Below are positions 31,964-44,750 of a stretch of DNA of 64,000 bases, in pieces; within the stretch, counting starts at the first letter, position 1, and each line of letters opens with the position of its first letter. The stretch is from Alkalicoccobacillus plakortidis. Its GTDB lineage: Bacteria; Bacillota; Bacilli; Bacillales; Bacillaceae_D. A program made the translations under genes and the position numbers. The notes beneath the pieces were generated by a model that was not told the origin of the DNA, did not search any database, and saw nothing but the letters and a program-made list of their open reading frames with translations. The DNA is taken from the NCBI RefSeq assembly GCF_023703085.1, contig NZ_JAMQJY010000001.1:2666001-2730000 (forward strand), given 5' to 3'.

Positions 31964-33797
31964 ATGCAGATTGTGGGTGTAACGACACAGCATGAGGTGT
32001 ACGTGGCTTCAAAAACTCATAAGTTTAGAATGAATGAGCTTGGTTGTACTTGAAGATGAAGACTTGCATGATCCTAAAGGAGAGGTTGTTGAAACCTTCT
32101 CTTACAATCGCTACATTCCAATGGGTTTTGACAAAGGGCTAGCTGATCAAAGCGTGCTCGAAACATTAGAGCAAATTGGGTATGACATTGGTGCAGATGA
32201 TATTCATATAGCAAAGGTCCGTTTATTTGAAGAGGCCGTGCAGCCAATTCAAACAGGAGCTACTGTTCGACATCCAGCATTTGAGGAAATAAAAGATCTA
32301 CTCGTCACGACCACTGCTCGTGATGGCATGGTACTTGGAGAAATTAAGTCAACCGATTTTATTGCGCCTTCTCTGCCACAGGAATTAGATGGCTTATTGC
32401 ATATGCAGGAGCAAGGTGTACTTCGTAAACAAAATGGTGTGCCTTTTATCTTTGATATTCGTGCGATGCAGCAGTATCCGCACATTGGTGTGTTTGGTGG
32501 ATCTGGATCTGGTAAGTCATTTGGGTTACGAGTCATGTTAGAAGAGCTGATGAAGCTTAAGATTCCGACACTGGTATTCGATCCACACTTTGAAATGAAC
32601 TTTTCAGCTAAATCAGAGGGTGTGGAGGATGCTCCTGGTTACGCGGATCAATACGATGTTGTGCAAATAGGACGCGATGTGGGTGTAGATTTCTCTGCCC
32701 TTTCGACAAGAGATGTGGAGCGACTGCTCTCAGCATCCGGGTCCCTAACGGAGTCCATGGTTAATGTCATTCAAAGCATACATAAAAGGCGGGACAGCTA
32801 TCAGTCTTTTAGTGATCGTGTAGCTAATCTGTCTGAGGCCCTTGAGATGGGTAAGCAAAAAGTCGAGGGCATGCTGCATGATGGGGGGATGTCGAGAGAC
32901 GAAATCAGTCGTTTTAGCACATTTAAATCGTTGCTTGATCAATATGGAAGCTTACCGCTATCCTCGATAAAAGGTATTCAATGGCGGGCAAATCGTCTTC
33001 ATCAGGCGGGTTTATTTCAGCAAAACATTCGTGCAATTGAAACGAGTATTCATCAAGGCAAACTAGTGGTGATACAAGGCGCAGTTTGGCTGCTTCAGGT
33101 ATTTTCAAGCTATGTGATTGGCTCATTATACGGTCAAAGGCGTGCCTATCGTGATGCAAAGCTTCAACAGGAGCAGGGGCAATTTTTCCCGCCGTTTGTT
33201 GTGGTGACAGATGAAGCCCACAACTTTGCGCCAAAAGGTTACGATGCTCCGGCCAAATCGGTGTTAAAAGAGATTGCGCAAGAGGGAAGAAAATATGGGG
33301 TGTTTTTGATATTTGCTACGCAGCGTCCTACGCTACTCGATGAGACAATTACGGCGCAGCTTAACTCTAAATTTGTATTCAGGACGGTACGGGGAACGGA
33401 TATTCAAACAATTAAAGAAGAAACAGATTTAACATATGAGGAAGGGAAACGGTTGCCGTACCTGCGGTCTGGAGATGTGTTTGTTTCTTCTGCTATAATC
33501 GGGCGGACGATGGCTGTACGGATCCGGATGGCACACTCTACAAGCCCGCATACGTTAAATCCATTTGATGAGCTTCAGCAGATGAATGCACAGGGAGATG
33601 AGGTTGTGCTTGAGGCGCTTTATCCTCACTTGCCGTTGTCTGAAATGAGTTTAGTGAAGGAATTGACACAGTTAAATCGTGATGCAGCAAAAAGTTGGGA
33701 TGTATCAACGTGGAAACAGGAGCTTGAGCGATTATGTAGAGATGAGTTGCTGGTTAAGCAAAAGACGCCGTTTGCTACGCTTTATGACCGCGCTTGA
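31964..33797 (+). CDS. herA: HerA-type DNA translocase/helicase (frame interrupted near the start by one extra base)
   Basis: HerA is a hexameric FtsK/HerA-class ATPase that pumps DNA into NurA. ATG 31964 has a good ribosome-binding site (AGGAG, 9-base spacing) and opens an N-terminal HAS-barrel-like segment (MQIVGVTTQHEVYVASKTHK). The frame then breaks at GCTTGG (32038-32043). Deleting one T restores GCTGG and reads MNELVVLEDEDLHDPKG, continuing to the end. The downstream part shows Walker A FGGSGSGKS (near residue 185), Walker B VVVTDEAHNF (near residue 420) and an ATQRPTLLDE sensor segment. The corrected length is 610 residues. Without the fix the gene would be called from an internal ATG (32034) lacking any ribosome-binding site. 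The stop overlaps the -35 element of the metS promoter. Confidence 0.87.
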
Positions 33798-33823
33798 CAC
33801 AGTTAGGGTTGTTTCGGTATATT
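33794..33823 (+). promoter_or_regulatory. sigA promoter of the metS T-box transcript
   Basis: A consensus TTGACA (33794-33799), an 18-bp spacer and TATATT (33818-33823). The -35 overlaps the herA stop codon. Confidence 0.8.
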
Positions 33824-33829
33824 CAAGGA

Positions 33830-36121
<2,292 letters not shown>

Positions 36122-36123
36122 AG

Positions 36124-36164
36124 AAAAGCAGTACTGCGTCATTGTAGCGCAGTACTGCTTTTTT
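36124..36164. terminator. Bidirectional terminator between metS and the CNNM-type gene
   Basis: AAAAGCAGTACTGCG pairs with CGCAGTACTGCTTTT. An A-run precedes and a T-run follows, so it can stop transcription from both sides. Confidence 0.9.
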
Positions 36165-37395
36165 ACTCTTGAATGTATTTTTTTGTAATCCGGACTCGAT
36201 TGACTTTTCTAGTATCTGCTTCAAGAATTTCAAATTCAAGATCTTGAAGATATATTTTTTCTCCTACACTCGGTAAATCACCAGAATGATGAATTAAAAA
36301 GCCAGCAAGGTTATCCTCGTCCTCAGGGATATGGGTGTGAAAGATAAGGTTTAGTCGACGAATTGAGATCTTTCCATCACATATGATTTGGGTATCTGTA
36401 TGTTCTTCCACAAGAACATCATCTATATCTGTCTCATCTTCAATGTCTTGACCGATAATGGCTTCAATTAGATCCTCGTGAGTGATGATTCCTTCAGTAC
36501 CACCGTACTCATCAAGAACGATCGCAATATGTTTTTTCTCCTGAATCATTCGTTGAAACACCACGTTGACCTGGTGGAACTCATAAACAAATAAAGGATC
36601 TAGATCTGCGATGTCTCTTATTTTCTTTTGAGGACTTTTCAGCCAGTTGAGTACAAATTTCGTATGGAAAACGCCGATAATCTGATCGAGGCTTTCTTCA
36701 TAGATTGGATATCTTGAATACTGATTATCAGATAGAATCTCTTGAGCTTCTTCAAACGTCATCTCTGCAGGTATGCCTCTTATATCAATACGTGGCGTTT
36801 GTAAGACATCCGCTACGTTCAATTGTTGAAAATCAAGCATACTTTTTAAACGATAAACCTCATCTTGCTCGAATGTACCTTCTGTTTCTCCAATATCAAA
36901 CATTGCTCGCATTTCGTCCTTTGAGAAAGAAACTTGATCTGCATTTTTTTGACCAAGTAATGTAATAACCATTCGAGTGAAAGCGTTTAGAAAAAATGTT
37001 ATGGGTTTTAATATAATTAGCTGTAGACGGATAATCGGAAAAACCAAATAAGCTATTCGTTCAGGGAAGGCTGCAGCTATAGACTTAGGCAGTACCTCTG
37101 AAAAAATAATAAGACAAACAGTTAGTATACCAGTGGCAATCGCAACATTTACTCCATAGTCTAAAGCAACAATAGTAACGAGAGAAGGAAGTATAATGTT
37201 TGGTATGTTATTGGAAACAAGAATTCCAGGAATAAATTCGTCAGCATTTGTGACCAATTTTAAAAGCTGTTCAGATTTTTTATCGCCATTGGCTGCTTTA
37301 CTTTGCAGTCTAACCTTATTCGTAGCTGTTAAAGCTGTTTCGCTTCCTGAAAAGAAAAATGAAGCAAAAAAACAAAGTACTATCGCAATGATCAA
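36163..37395 (-). CDS. CNNM/CorC-family membrane transporter (DUF21-CBS-CorC)
   Basis: Proteins of this family (often annotated hemolysin family) export Mg2+ or other divalent cations. The start is TTG at 37395 behind GGAGGG. The 410-residue product has an N-terminal DUF21 domain with about four hydrophobic segments (residues 1-20, 55-80, 85-105, 120-145). Two CBS repeats follow (about residues 195-310; RIDIRGIPAEMTFEEA and HIAIVLDEYGGTEGIITHED), then the C-terminal CorC/HlyC domain (ISIRRLNLIF, EDNLAGFLIHH). B. subtilis has several paralogues (such as MpfA/YhdP) elsewhere. The transported ion is inferred. Confidence 0.88.
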   Translation of the reverse strand: MIIAIVLCFFASFFFSGSETALTATNKVRLQSKAANGDKKSEQLLKLVTNADEFIPGILVSNNIPNIILPSLVTIVALDYGVNVAIATGILTVCLIIFSEVLPKSIAAAFPERIAYLVFPIIRLQLIILKPITFFLNAFTRMVITLLGQKNADQVSFSKDEMRAMFDIGETEGTFEQDEVYRLKSMLDFQQLNVADVLQTPRIDIRGIPAEMTFEEAQEILSDNQYSRYPIYEESLDQIIGVFHTKFVLNWLKSPQKKIRDIADLDPLFVYEFHQVNVVFQRMIQEKKHIAIVLDEYGGTEGIITHEDLIEAIIGQDIEDETDIDDVLVEEHTDTQIICDGKISIRRLNLIFHTHIPEDEDNLAGFLIHHSGDLPSVGEKIYLQDLEFEILEADTRKVNRVRITKKYIQE

Positions 37396-37508
37396 ATGTG
37401 TTCCCTCCAGTTTAGTCTACACAAATAAATGAGTAGACAGTTAAACATATCATATAATTGCTATGTGGCAAGGTCAAGGAAGTGGATGCTCCAAGCTTTT
37501 ATAATCAT

Positions 37509-37542
37509 AAAGAACCCCCTATTAAGAAGAAATAGGGGGTTC
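37509..37542 (-). terminator. Terminator after the aldo/keto reductase gene
   Basis: GAACCCCCTATT (37512-37523) pairs perfectly with AATAGGGGGTTC (37531-37542). On the minus strand it is followed by a short T-rich stretch. Confidence 0.8.
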
Positions 37543-37564
37543 AACACTATACAATTAAAACTCT

Positions 37565-38398
37565 TCATAAACAGCTTGGGTCTTGGTCGTGAATCCTTCC
37601 ATCTGGTCGAGTGAGTTTACTGATGATTTGCATGTCTTCATCAGATAAAGAGAAGTCAAATACAGATAGATTTTCGAGCTGACGGCCGGCTGAAGATGCT
37701 TTAGGGAGAGGCAGTGCTCCTAGCTGGATATGCCAACGCAAGATAATTTGCGGAATCGATTTTCCGTGAGCCGCAGCAATGGTCTGAATATCTTTATTCT
37801 CAAGCACATTGCTTGCTCGGCCAAGAGGGCTCCATGATTCCGTAATGATGCCGTGCTCTTGATCAAAGGAACGTTGCTTTTCTTGTGAAAAATGAGGATG
37901 TAGTTCCACTTGATTAATACTTGGTGTCACGCCGGTCTCTTGAATGATTTTTTCTAGATGTTCGGGTAGAAAGTTTGATACTCCAATTGAACGAATTAAC
38001 CCCCATTTTTGGGCATCAACCAAAGCTTGCCATGCTTCTACAAATCGTTCTTGCGATGGATTTGGCCAATGAATTAGGTAAAGGTCATAATAATCTAAGT
38101 CTGTTCGTAATAGGGATTCTTGAATCGTAGACACGGCTTTTTTATAGCTATGATGTCTGCCGGGAAGTTTAGAGGTAATTCGCAATTGCTCTCGTGGAAC
38201 CGTACTTCTTTTAATGGCTGCACCAACAGCCCCTTCATTTTCATAATTAAAGGCAGAATCAATCAGTCGGTACCCGATATCAATGGCGCTTGAAATGATA
38301 TGAACACCTGCTGTTCCTTTAATATTGGCTGTTCCAAATCCGATAGCCGGAACTGTTAAGCCATCATTTAACGTTCTAGTGGGAATGGAGTTTGTCAT
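37565..38398 (-). CDS. Aldo/keto reductase
   Basis: This is a cytoplasmic NADPH-dependent oxidoreductase with the (beta/alpha)8 fold. The 277-residue product is standard length. The catalytic tetrad regions are visible: D and Y in LIDSAFNYENEGAVG (near residue 48), K in TSKLPG (near residue 78), and H in YLIHWPNP (near residue 110). IGVSNFLPEHLEKI and INQVELHPHF complete the signature, with the cofactor end LPKASSAGRQLENL. The start follows GAAAGGAG. B. subtilis relatives include YvgN and YtbE (glyoxal reductases); the natural substrate is unknown. Confidence 0.9.
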   Translation of the reverse strand: MTNSIPTRTLNDGLTVPAIGFGTANIKGTAGVHIISSAIDIGYRLIDSAFNYENEGAVGAAIKRSTVPREQLRITSKLPGRHHSYKKAVSTIQESLLRTDLDYYDLYLIHWPNPSQERFVEAWQALVDAQKWGLIRSIGVSNFLPEHLEKIIQETGVTPSINQVELHPHFSQEKQRSFDQEHGIITESWSPLGRASNVLENKDIQTIAAAHGKSIPQIILRWHIQLGALPLPKASSAGRQLENLSVFDFSLSDEDMQIISKLTRPDGRIHDQDPSCL

Positions 38399-38483
38399 GG
38401 TATGGCTCCTTTCGAAAGTTAGATATAAGAAACTATACCCTGTTATTAGAAATCTTATTACATTGAATTAAAAGTGGCATTGA

Positions 38484-38621
38484 CTTGTCTATCTTTGGCA
38501 GAACTTAGACGCCGTCAAAAATGATCAAGTATATTATGTGAACGATGAGCCATTGTTTGTCTACACGTCGCTTGCTATCAAAAAATCGTTAGAAGAAATT
38601 ACTGATGTGTTAGTCAAATAA
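38484..38621 (+). pseudogene. C-terminal remnant of an iron-siderophore-binding lipoprotein
   Basis: Only about 45 codons remain, open from just after a TGA at 38481 to TAA at 38619-38621, with no start or ribosome-binding site. They read LWQNLDAVKNDQVYYVND then EPLFVYTSLAIKKSLEEI. This is the typical last alpha/beta element of FecB/FhuD-type ferric-siderophore receptors (W.n l.AvKn.qVy.v). A terminator of its own follows. It is the tail of a gene whose 5' part was deleted, with no partner permease nearby. It is too short for ordinary gene callers. Confidence 0.72.
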
Positions 38622-38631
38622 CAGAAGAAAT

Positions 38632-38674
38632 AAAACGACGAACAATCCTAAATAGGACCATTCGTCGTTTTTTA
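38632..38674 (+). terminator. Terminator after the siderophore-binding-protein remnant
   Basis: AAAACGACGAA pairs with TTCGTCGTTTT around a partly paired loop, then a T-run. On the opposite strand the A-rich left arm would also let it stop the acyl-CoA dehydrogenase transcript. Confidence 0.85.
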
Positions 38675-38693
38675 CTTTTATCTGTACCCTATT

Positions 38694-39884
38694 CTATTCA
38701 TTATTTTGAGGAGTGTCAGCCGCTTTAATATCCTCTATAGCCTTCTGCGCTAACTTCGAAATGGTCATGTCATCCATTGGTGGGTTGTGCAAACCGGCGC
38801 GCACATCGCGATAGTGGCGTTGCAGTGGGCAGGCAAGCTCTAAACTTTTAGAGCCAACAATTCGCATCGCTTTATCTACTACTTGGATACTATTATTTAC
38901 GACGGTGTGTTTAACCACACCGATTTCGTTGTTGATCAAAGGTCGGGTTAACTCGTTATCGTATGCTCTGGTGACCGAATAGATGATGTGGCGTGACTGC
39001 ATCATCAGTAAATCGATTTCACCAATTGCTGTTTGCACATTTGGAAGGTCACTAATCGTGCCAGAGATACTATTAGGTGAATGCTTAGTCGCGTATGCAA
39101 CGGCATAGTCGCGTGCAGCTTGGGCGATGCCAAGGTAATTAGCGGGAATGTGCGTCATCCATGCATTCACGTTACTTCCTCTTGGACCGTTGTTGACTTC
39201 TACTAAATAGAAATCATCTACTTTTACATCCTTTAAGATGAGATCATGACTCTCGGTACTTCGCATGCCTACCATATTCCAGTTCTCCCGAATGGAGATG
39301 CCTTCTGTATCACGGTGGATTAAAAAGAACCCCACAGCTTGTTTCTCTTCAATCCATACACCTGTAAGGTAATAGGTGAGATATGGAGACATTGTAGTGA
39401 ATGTTTTTTCTCCATTAATAACCCAAGTATCACCAGAACGAACCGCTTGTGTACCTGGACGTCCGCCTCGAGTAGGGCTACCAGTTTGTGCTTCGCTGAC
39501 TGCGCGATTTACTAGAGCACCTTTTTTCACTTCTTCAGCAAAAAAGGATAGCTGCTCTTCCGTCCATAATCTCTTCTCATAGATTTCGCCCACAACCCCT
39601 TGGTGCCAGCTGATAGAAAGGGCAGTAGCTCCATCCATACTTCCGAGTGTTTCTTGAAAAAGAACTAAATCAGAGGTAGAGAGACCACTGCCTCCATACG
39701 ATGTTGGTAATGCGAGTGATGTATAACCTAACTTTACTAATGCTTCTATATTATTTATTGGGAACTGACCATTTTCGTCATTTTTTCTGGCGGATTGTTC
39801 AATTTGAGTTCGGAGTTGTTCGAGTTTAGCTAACCAGACTTTTTGGAATTCGTTTGTTGCGAATAGTGCTGTTGACAAGGCCAT
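38694..39884 (-). CDS. Acyl-CoA dehydrogenase family flavoprotein
   Basis: This is a predicted FAD-dependent dehydrogenase or monooxygenase of the ACAD superfamily. The 396-residue product has the N-terminal helical domain (LVKLGYTSLALPTSYGGSGL) and the middle beta-domain flavin motif (RAVSEAQTGSPT, INGEKTFTTMSPY). The C-terminal four-helix domain includes NNSIQVVDKAMRIVGSKSLE and a terminal RDVRAGLHNPPMDD. The latter resembles the DszC/SfnB-like ACAD subgroup, which uses reduced flavin, more than fatty-acid beta-oxidation enzymes. There are no beta-oxidation genes beside it. The start follows AGAGGAG. The substrate is unknown. Confidence 0.83.
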   Translation of the reverse strand: MALSTALFATNEFQKVWLAKLEQLRTQIEQSARKNDENGQFPINNIEALVKLGYTSLALPTSYGGSGLSTSDLVLFQETLGSMDGATALSISWHQGVVGEIYEKRLWTEEQLSFFAEEVKKGALVNRAVSEAQTGSPTRGGRPGTQAVRSGDTWVINGEKTFTTMSPYLTYYLTGVWIEEKQAVGFFLIHRDTEGISIRENWNMVGMRSTESHDLILKDVKVDDFYLVEVNNGPRGSNVNAWMTHIPANYLGIAQAARDYAVAYATKHSPNSISGTISDLPNVQTAIGEIDLLMMQSRHIIYSVTRAYDNELTRPLINNEIGVVKHTVVNNSIQVVDKAMRIVGSKSLELACPLQRHYRDVRAGLHNPPMDDMTISKLAQKAIEDIKAADTPQNNE

Positions 39885-39994
39885 TCATCTCCTCTATTAA
39901 AATACACGTTCCTGTATACCCGTATTTTAACATGATCAGACAGATAAATCGCACTTAACGGATAAGGATTTAGGTAGTAAGTGATATGAAGTGA

Positions 39995-40570
39995 TTAGAC
40001 CGATTTTTCCCAAACAATTTTTAGACCTTCGTTTTCTTCAACTTTCATACGATATTCAGACATGTTATCTGGAAGGGGTGGGGTGACAATAAATTTGTAG
40101 GATCTATGTCCTGAATTCCCACCACCATCAGATTGACGTACCTTATAATGAGGACCAAAAGACATGTTCATGGTGAAAAACTTAAACGGTATATCAGCCG
40201 GATCATCGTTGCTATAATCCCAATCAAGGTTAAGATTAATGACACTTGCATTCTGAAATTGGCGTACATATGTCACAGAGAACAAAACATTGTTGATATC
40301 TTCTACTTGCATCACCGTAACATGTTTTCTAAAACCTTCGGGAACGATCTCTGGTAAATAACTCTCTTCGTTATATGCATTGCTGAAAAGAGCCTGAAGA
40401 AACCTTTCAACTAAACCATATTTTTCAGACCAATTCGATATAAGCTCTAATGGAGGATATCCTGGATTGCCATTAGATACATTCTTCCGTTTCTCTAACA
40501 AAGAACAAATTTCCTCATCAATTCCTGCAGCTCTGTCATCATAATAATCGGTTGGCTTTTTATAGCTCAT
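39995..40570 (-). CDS. Conserved-looking protein of unknown function, 191 residues
   Basis: I do not recognise this protein. It has a very good ribosome-binding site (CAGGAGGT) before ATG 40570. The N-terminal part (residues 1-65) is helical, with YYDDRAAGIDEEICSLLEKR then SEKYGLVERFLQALF, resembling a small helical pair. The C-terminal part (about 80-190) is beta-rich, with alternating hydrophobic strands and a GGGNSGH turn. There is no signal peptide or membrane segment, so it is probably cytoplasmic. It is monocistronic. The 203-bp gap after it towards tatD holds no feature I can name. Confidence 0.65.
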   Translation of the reverse strand: MSYKKPTDYYDDRAAGIDEEICSLLEKRKNVSNGNPGYPPLELISNWSEKYGLVERFLQALFSNAYNEESYLPEIVPEGFRKHVTVMQVEDINNVLFSVTYVRQFQNASVINLNLDWDYSNDDPADIPFKFFTMNMSFGPHYKVRQSDGGGNSGHRSYKFIVTPPLPDNMSEYRMKVEENEGLKIVWEKSV

Positions 40571-40773
40571 GATTACCTCCTGATAATTTGGTTTATGACT
40601 TCCATTTTATCACTTATCTAGAAGTTGTGGTGGGTTGTATTTGCAGGTTATCCTTGTTTTTTTAAATACGTATTTGTGCTTTTTGAACATATAAAGAAAC
40701 CCCGATCACTTGCATCTACGTTCACATAAGCGGTAAGATTCTTTGCATAGATGGAAGGATTGGAGGGTTTTTG

Positions 40774-41543
40774 ATGTTATTTGATACACATGTGCATTTG
40801 AATGCGGACCAGTTTGAAGAAGACTTGGAGCAGGTGATTGCTAGAGCTAAAGATGCTGGCGTAGAGCGTATGGTTGTAGTTGGTTTTGATGAAAAAACGA
40901 TAAATAAAGCGATTGAATTAGTTGAGACATATGACTTTTTATATGCAGCTGTTGGCTTGGCATCCAGTTGACGCTATTGATATGACTGATGAACACTTAG
41001 TGTGGCTTGGAAGAGCTTGCAGCTCATCCAAAGGTAGTAGCACTAGGTGAAATGGGTCTTGATTATCATTGGGATAAGTCGCCTAAAGATATTCAAAAAG
41101 AAGTTTTTATTAAGCAAATCCACTTAGCTAAGAAGGTAAATCTTCCTATAATCATTCATAATCGTGATGCGGATAAAGATATTGTTGAGATTCTGGAGGC
41201 TGAAGGCGCTAAAGACGTTGGTGGAATTATGCATTGCTTTGGAGGCAGTGTAGAAATTGCTGATCGTTGTCTAAAAATGAATTTCTATATTTCATTAGGT
41301 GGTCCGGTTACGTTTAAAAATGCAAAGCGGCCAAAAGAAGTAGCAAAACATGTACCTATGGACAGGCTTCTAATTGAAACGGATTGTCCTTATCTTGCTC
41401 CTCATCCAAATCGTGGGAAGAGGAATGAGCCAGGTTACGTAAAATTAGTTGCGGAAGAAATTGCAGCGCTACGTGAGATGAGCTACGAGGATGTTGCGCG
41501 TCAAACGACTCAAAACGCAGATGTGTTATTTAGGCTAGCTTAA
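40774..41543 (+). CDS. tatD: TatD-family metal-dependent DNase (frame interrupted twice)
   Basis: TatD (YabD) proteins are metal-dependent 3'-5' DNases of the amidohydrolase fold. ATG 40774 follows TTGGAGGG. The N-terminal LFDTHVHLNADQF carries the HxH metal site, then ALGEMGLDYHWD (Glu ligand), IIIHNRDAD (His), IMHCFGG (His) and LIETDCPYLAPHPNRGKRN (Asp) follow. Two extra bases break the frame. At GCTTGG 40955-40960 deletion of T gives AAVGWHPVDAID. At GCTTGG 41005-41010 deletion gives LVWLEELAAHPK. Both restore GCTGG. The corrected length is 255 residues, equal to B. subtilis YabD. As written, the protein stops at 40971. Confidence 0.92.
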
Positions 41544-41598
41544 TAACAGATCAAGTATCAGCGAGCGTAGATATTTACACAGAATAGACCTTGAGAAG

Positions 41599-41622
41599 AG
41601 CCTAATTTAGTAGGCTTTTTTC
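41599..41622 (+). terminator. Terminator after tatD
   Basis: AGCCTA pairs with TAGGCT around a 6-base loop, then six T. Short but well placed. The rest of the 41544-41871 gap is AT-rich and otherwise holds only the yabE promoter. Confidence 0.7.
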
Positions 41623-41811
41623 TATTTATGCACAAAATATTTCGACACCAATTTACAATGCTTTGGACAACTCTTGTTGATTCGTTTTTGTTCTACAGCA
41701 ACTAACTCGGACATATGGCTAAGTGTCGAGAGAATTATCTTTTCTTTTAGAAAATGTCAAGAGATAATAAGGGCATTCTTGGTGGTAAAAATGAATTTTT
41801 TCTAAAGTTTA

Positions 41812-41840
41812 TTTGACAAGAGGGGGGACAATCGATATAC
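41812..41840 (+). promoter_or_regulatory. sigA promoter of yabE
   Basis: TTGACA (41812-41817), exactly 17 bp, TATACT (41835-41840), about 30 bp before the yabE start codon. Confidence 0.82.
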
Positions 41841-41871
41841 TTCATAGCGTTAAGAGGAGGAATGTATACAT

Positions 41872-43143
41872 ATGGAAGCGACAAAGACATATAGGCTTCT
41901 TTTGGATAATGTTTCTAATCATAAGTACCTCATTTCGATCATTGGCTTTGTGATTGCATTAGCTGCTGTTTTTTATGCGGTTTTTGAAATGACAAAAAAT
42001 ACTGTTACAGTTAGCATCGATGGGAACGAAGAAGTTATTCTTTCAACCCACGCTGAAACCATAGCCGATTTATTTGCCGAGGAAGATTGGGATACAAACC
42101 AACATGATTTGATAGAACCGTCGTTGGATACGCCAATTGACGAAGATAAACAGGTTCTTTGGAAACAAGCAAAAGAAGTAGCCGTTACAATTGACGGAGA
42201 GACAGAAGATGTTTGGACAACGCAAGAGAATGTCAGTGGATTACTCGACGAATTATCGATTGAGTATAAAGAACAAGATGAGCTAGAGCCTAATGCAGAT
42301 ACAATGATTACAAATAATATGAACGTTCAATATCAGCCGGCCTTTCTTGTTACATTACTAAGCGATGGGGAAGAGCAGGACATTTGGACAACTTCGACGA
42401 CTGTCGCTGACTTTTTGGATAGAGAAGAGATTGAACTAGGAGATCTGGATCGAGTCGAACCCATTTTAGATGACCATTTAGATAAAGAAACTGAAGTTCA
42501 AGTTACACGCGTTGAAAAAGTCACCGATGTGGTGGAAGAATCAATCTCGTATGAAACAATTACGAAAAATGATGATAAGTTAAATAAAGGTACAGAGAAG
42601 GTTGAAGAGGAAGGCAAAGAAGGTGTTCTTAAGAATACCTTTGAAGTTGTCCTTGAAGACGGGGAAGAAGTAACTCGTGAGTTGGTCAAAACAGAAACGG
42701 TTGAAGACCGTGTTGATCGTGTTGTAGCTGTTGGTACACGTGAGGAAGCACCTGCAGTTGCAGCGAATGATGAACAGCCAGTTCGTGAAAAGAAACAAGA
42801 AACAAAAATAGCCAGTGAAACGGTGGAAGCACCAGCATCAGAACCAAAATCAGAGAAGTCCTTTACCATGACAGCCACGGCTTATACGGTTGGTTGTGCA
42901 GGGTGTAGTGGTGTGACAGCAACTGGTATTGATCTAAATAGCAACCGGAATATGAAGGTTGTGGCCGTTGATCCGAGTGTCATTCCACTTGGTTCAAAAG
43001 TACATGTAGAAGGCTATGGTACAGCGATTGCCGGAGATACTGGCGGCGCGATTAATGGAAATAAAATTGATCTACACGTACCTTCGCAAGCAGAAGCTGA
43101 ACGGTTTGGGCGTAAGCAAGTAAAAGTAACGATAGTCGAATAA
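41872..43143 (+). CDS. yabE: Cell-wall lytic/resuscitation-factor-like protein YabE (DUF348-G5-3D)
   Basis: YabE is a wall-associated protein related to resuscitation-promoting factors. The 423-residue product has one N-terminal membrane anchor (about residues 19-38). Three DUF348 ubiquitin-like repeats follow (about 45-210; note the repeated DVWTTQENVSGLLDEL, DIWTTSTTVADFLD). Next come a G5 domain (about 215-295), a low-complexity Ala/Glu/Lys linker, and the C-terminal 3D domain with MTATAYTVGCAGCSG, VAVDPSVIPLGS and the aspartate-rich AGDTGGAINGNKIDLH. The 3D domain resembles MltA-type lytic transglycosylases. The position between tatD and rnmV is conserved. Confidence 0.94.
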   Translation: MEATKTYRLLLDNVSNHKYLISIIGFVIALAAVFYAVFEMTKNTVTVSIDGNEEVILSTHAETIADLFAEEDWDTNQHDLIEPSLDTPIDEDKQVLWKQAKEVAVTIDGETEDVWTTQENVSGLLDELSIEYKEQDELEPNADTMITNNMNVQYQPAFLVTLLSDGEEQDIWTTSTTVADFLDREEIELGDLDRVEPILDDHLDKETEVQVTRVEKVTDVVEESISYETITKNDDKLNKGTEKVEEEGKEGVLKNTFEVVLEDGEEVTRELVKTETVEDRVDRVVAVGTREEAPAVAANDEQPVREKKQETKIASETVEAPASEPKSEKSFTMTATAYTVGCAGCSGVTATGIDLNSNRNMKVVAVDPSVIPLGSKVHVEGYGTAIAGDTGGAINGNKIDLHVPSQAEAERFGRKQVKVTIVE

Positions 43144-43261
43144 AAAAATGAATCAACTGAGTCGATCCACAGAGTACACCTCTAGTGATGATCGGCTTCT
43201 TTTGTTTTGGGTGAAATCGGTATACAATAAGGAGCAGAAAGTTTGAGATCGGAGAATTGGG

Positions 43262-44696
<1,435 letters not shown>

Positions 44697-44750
44697 TTGG
44701 TGCACCGTTTCCCTCCTTTTATCATAGGCTGAACAGGAGGGGGCGGAGCG

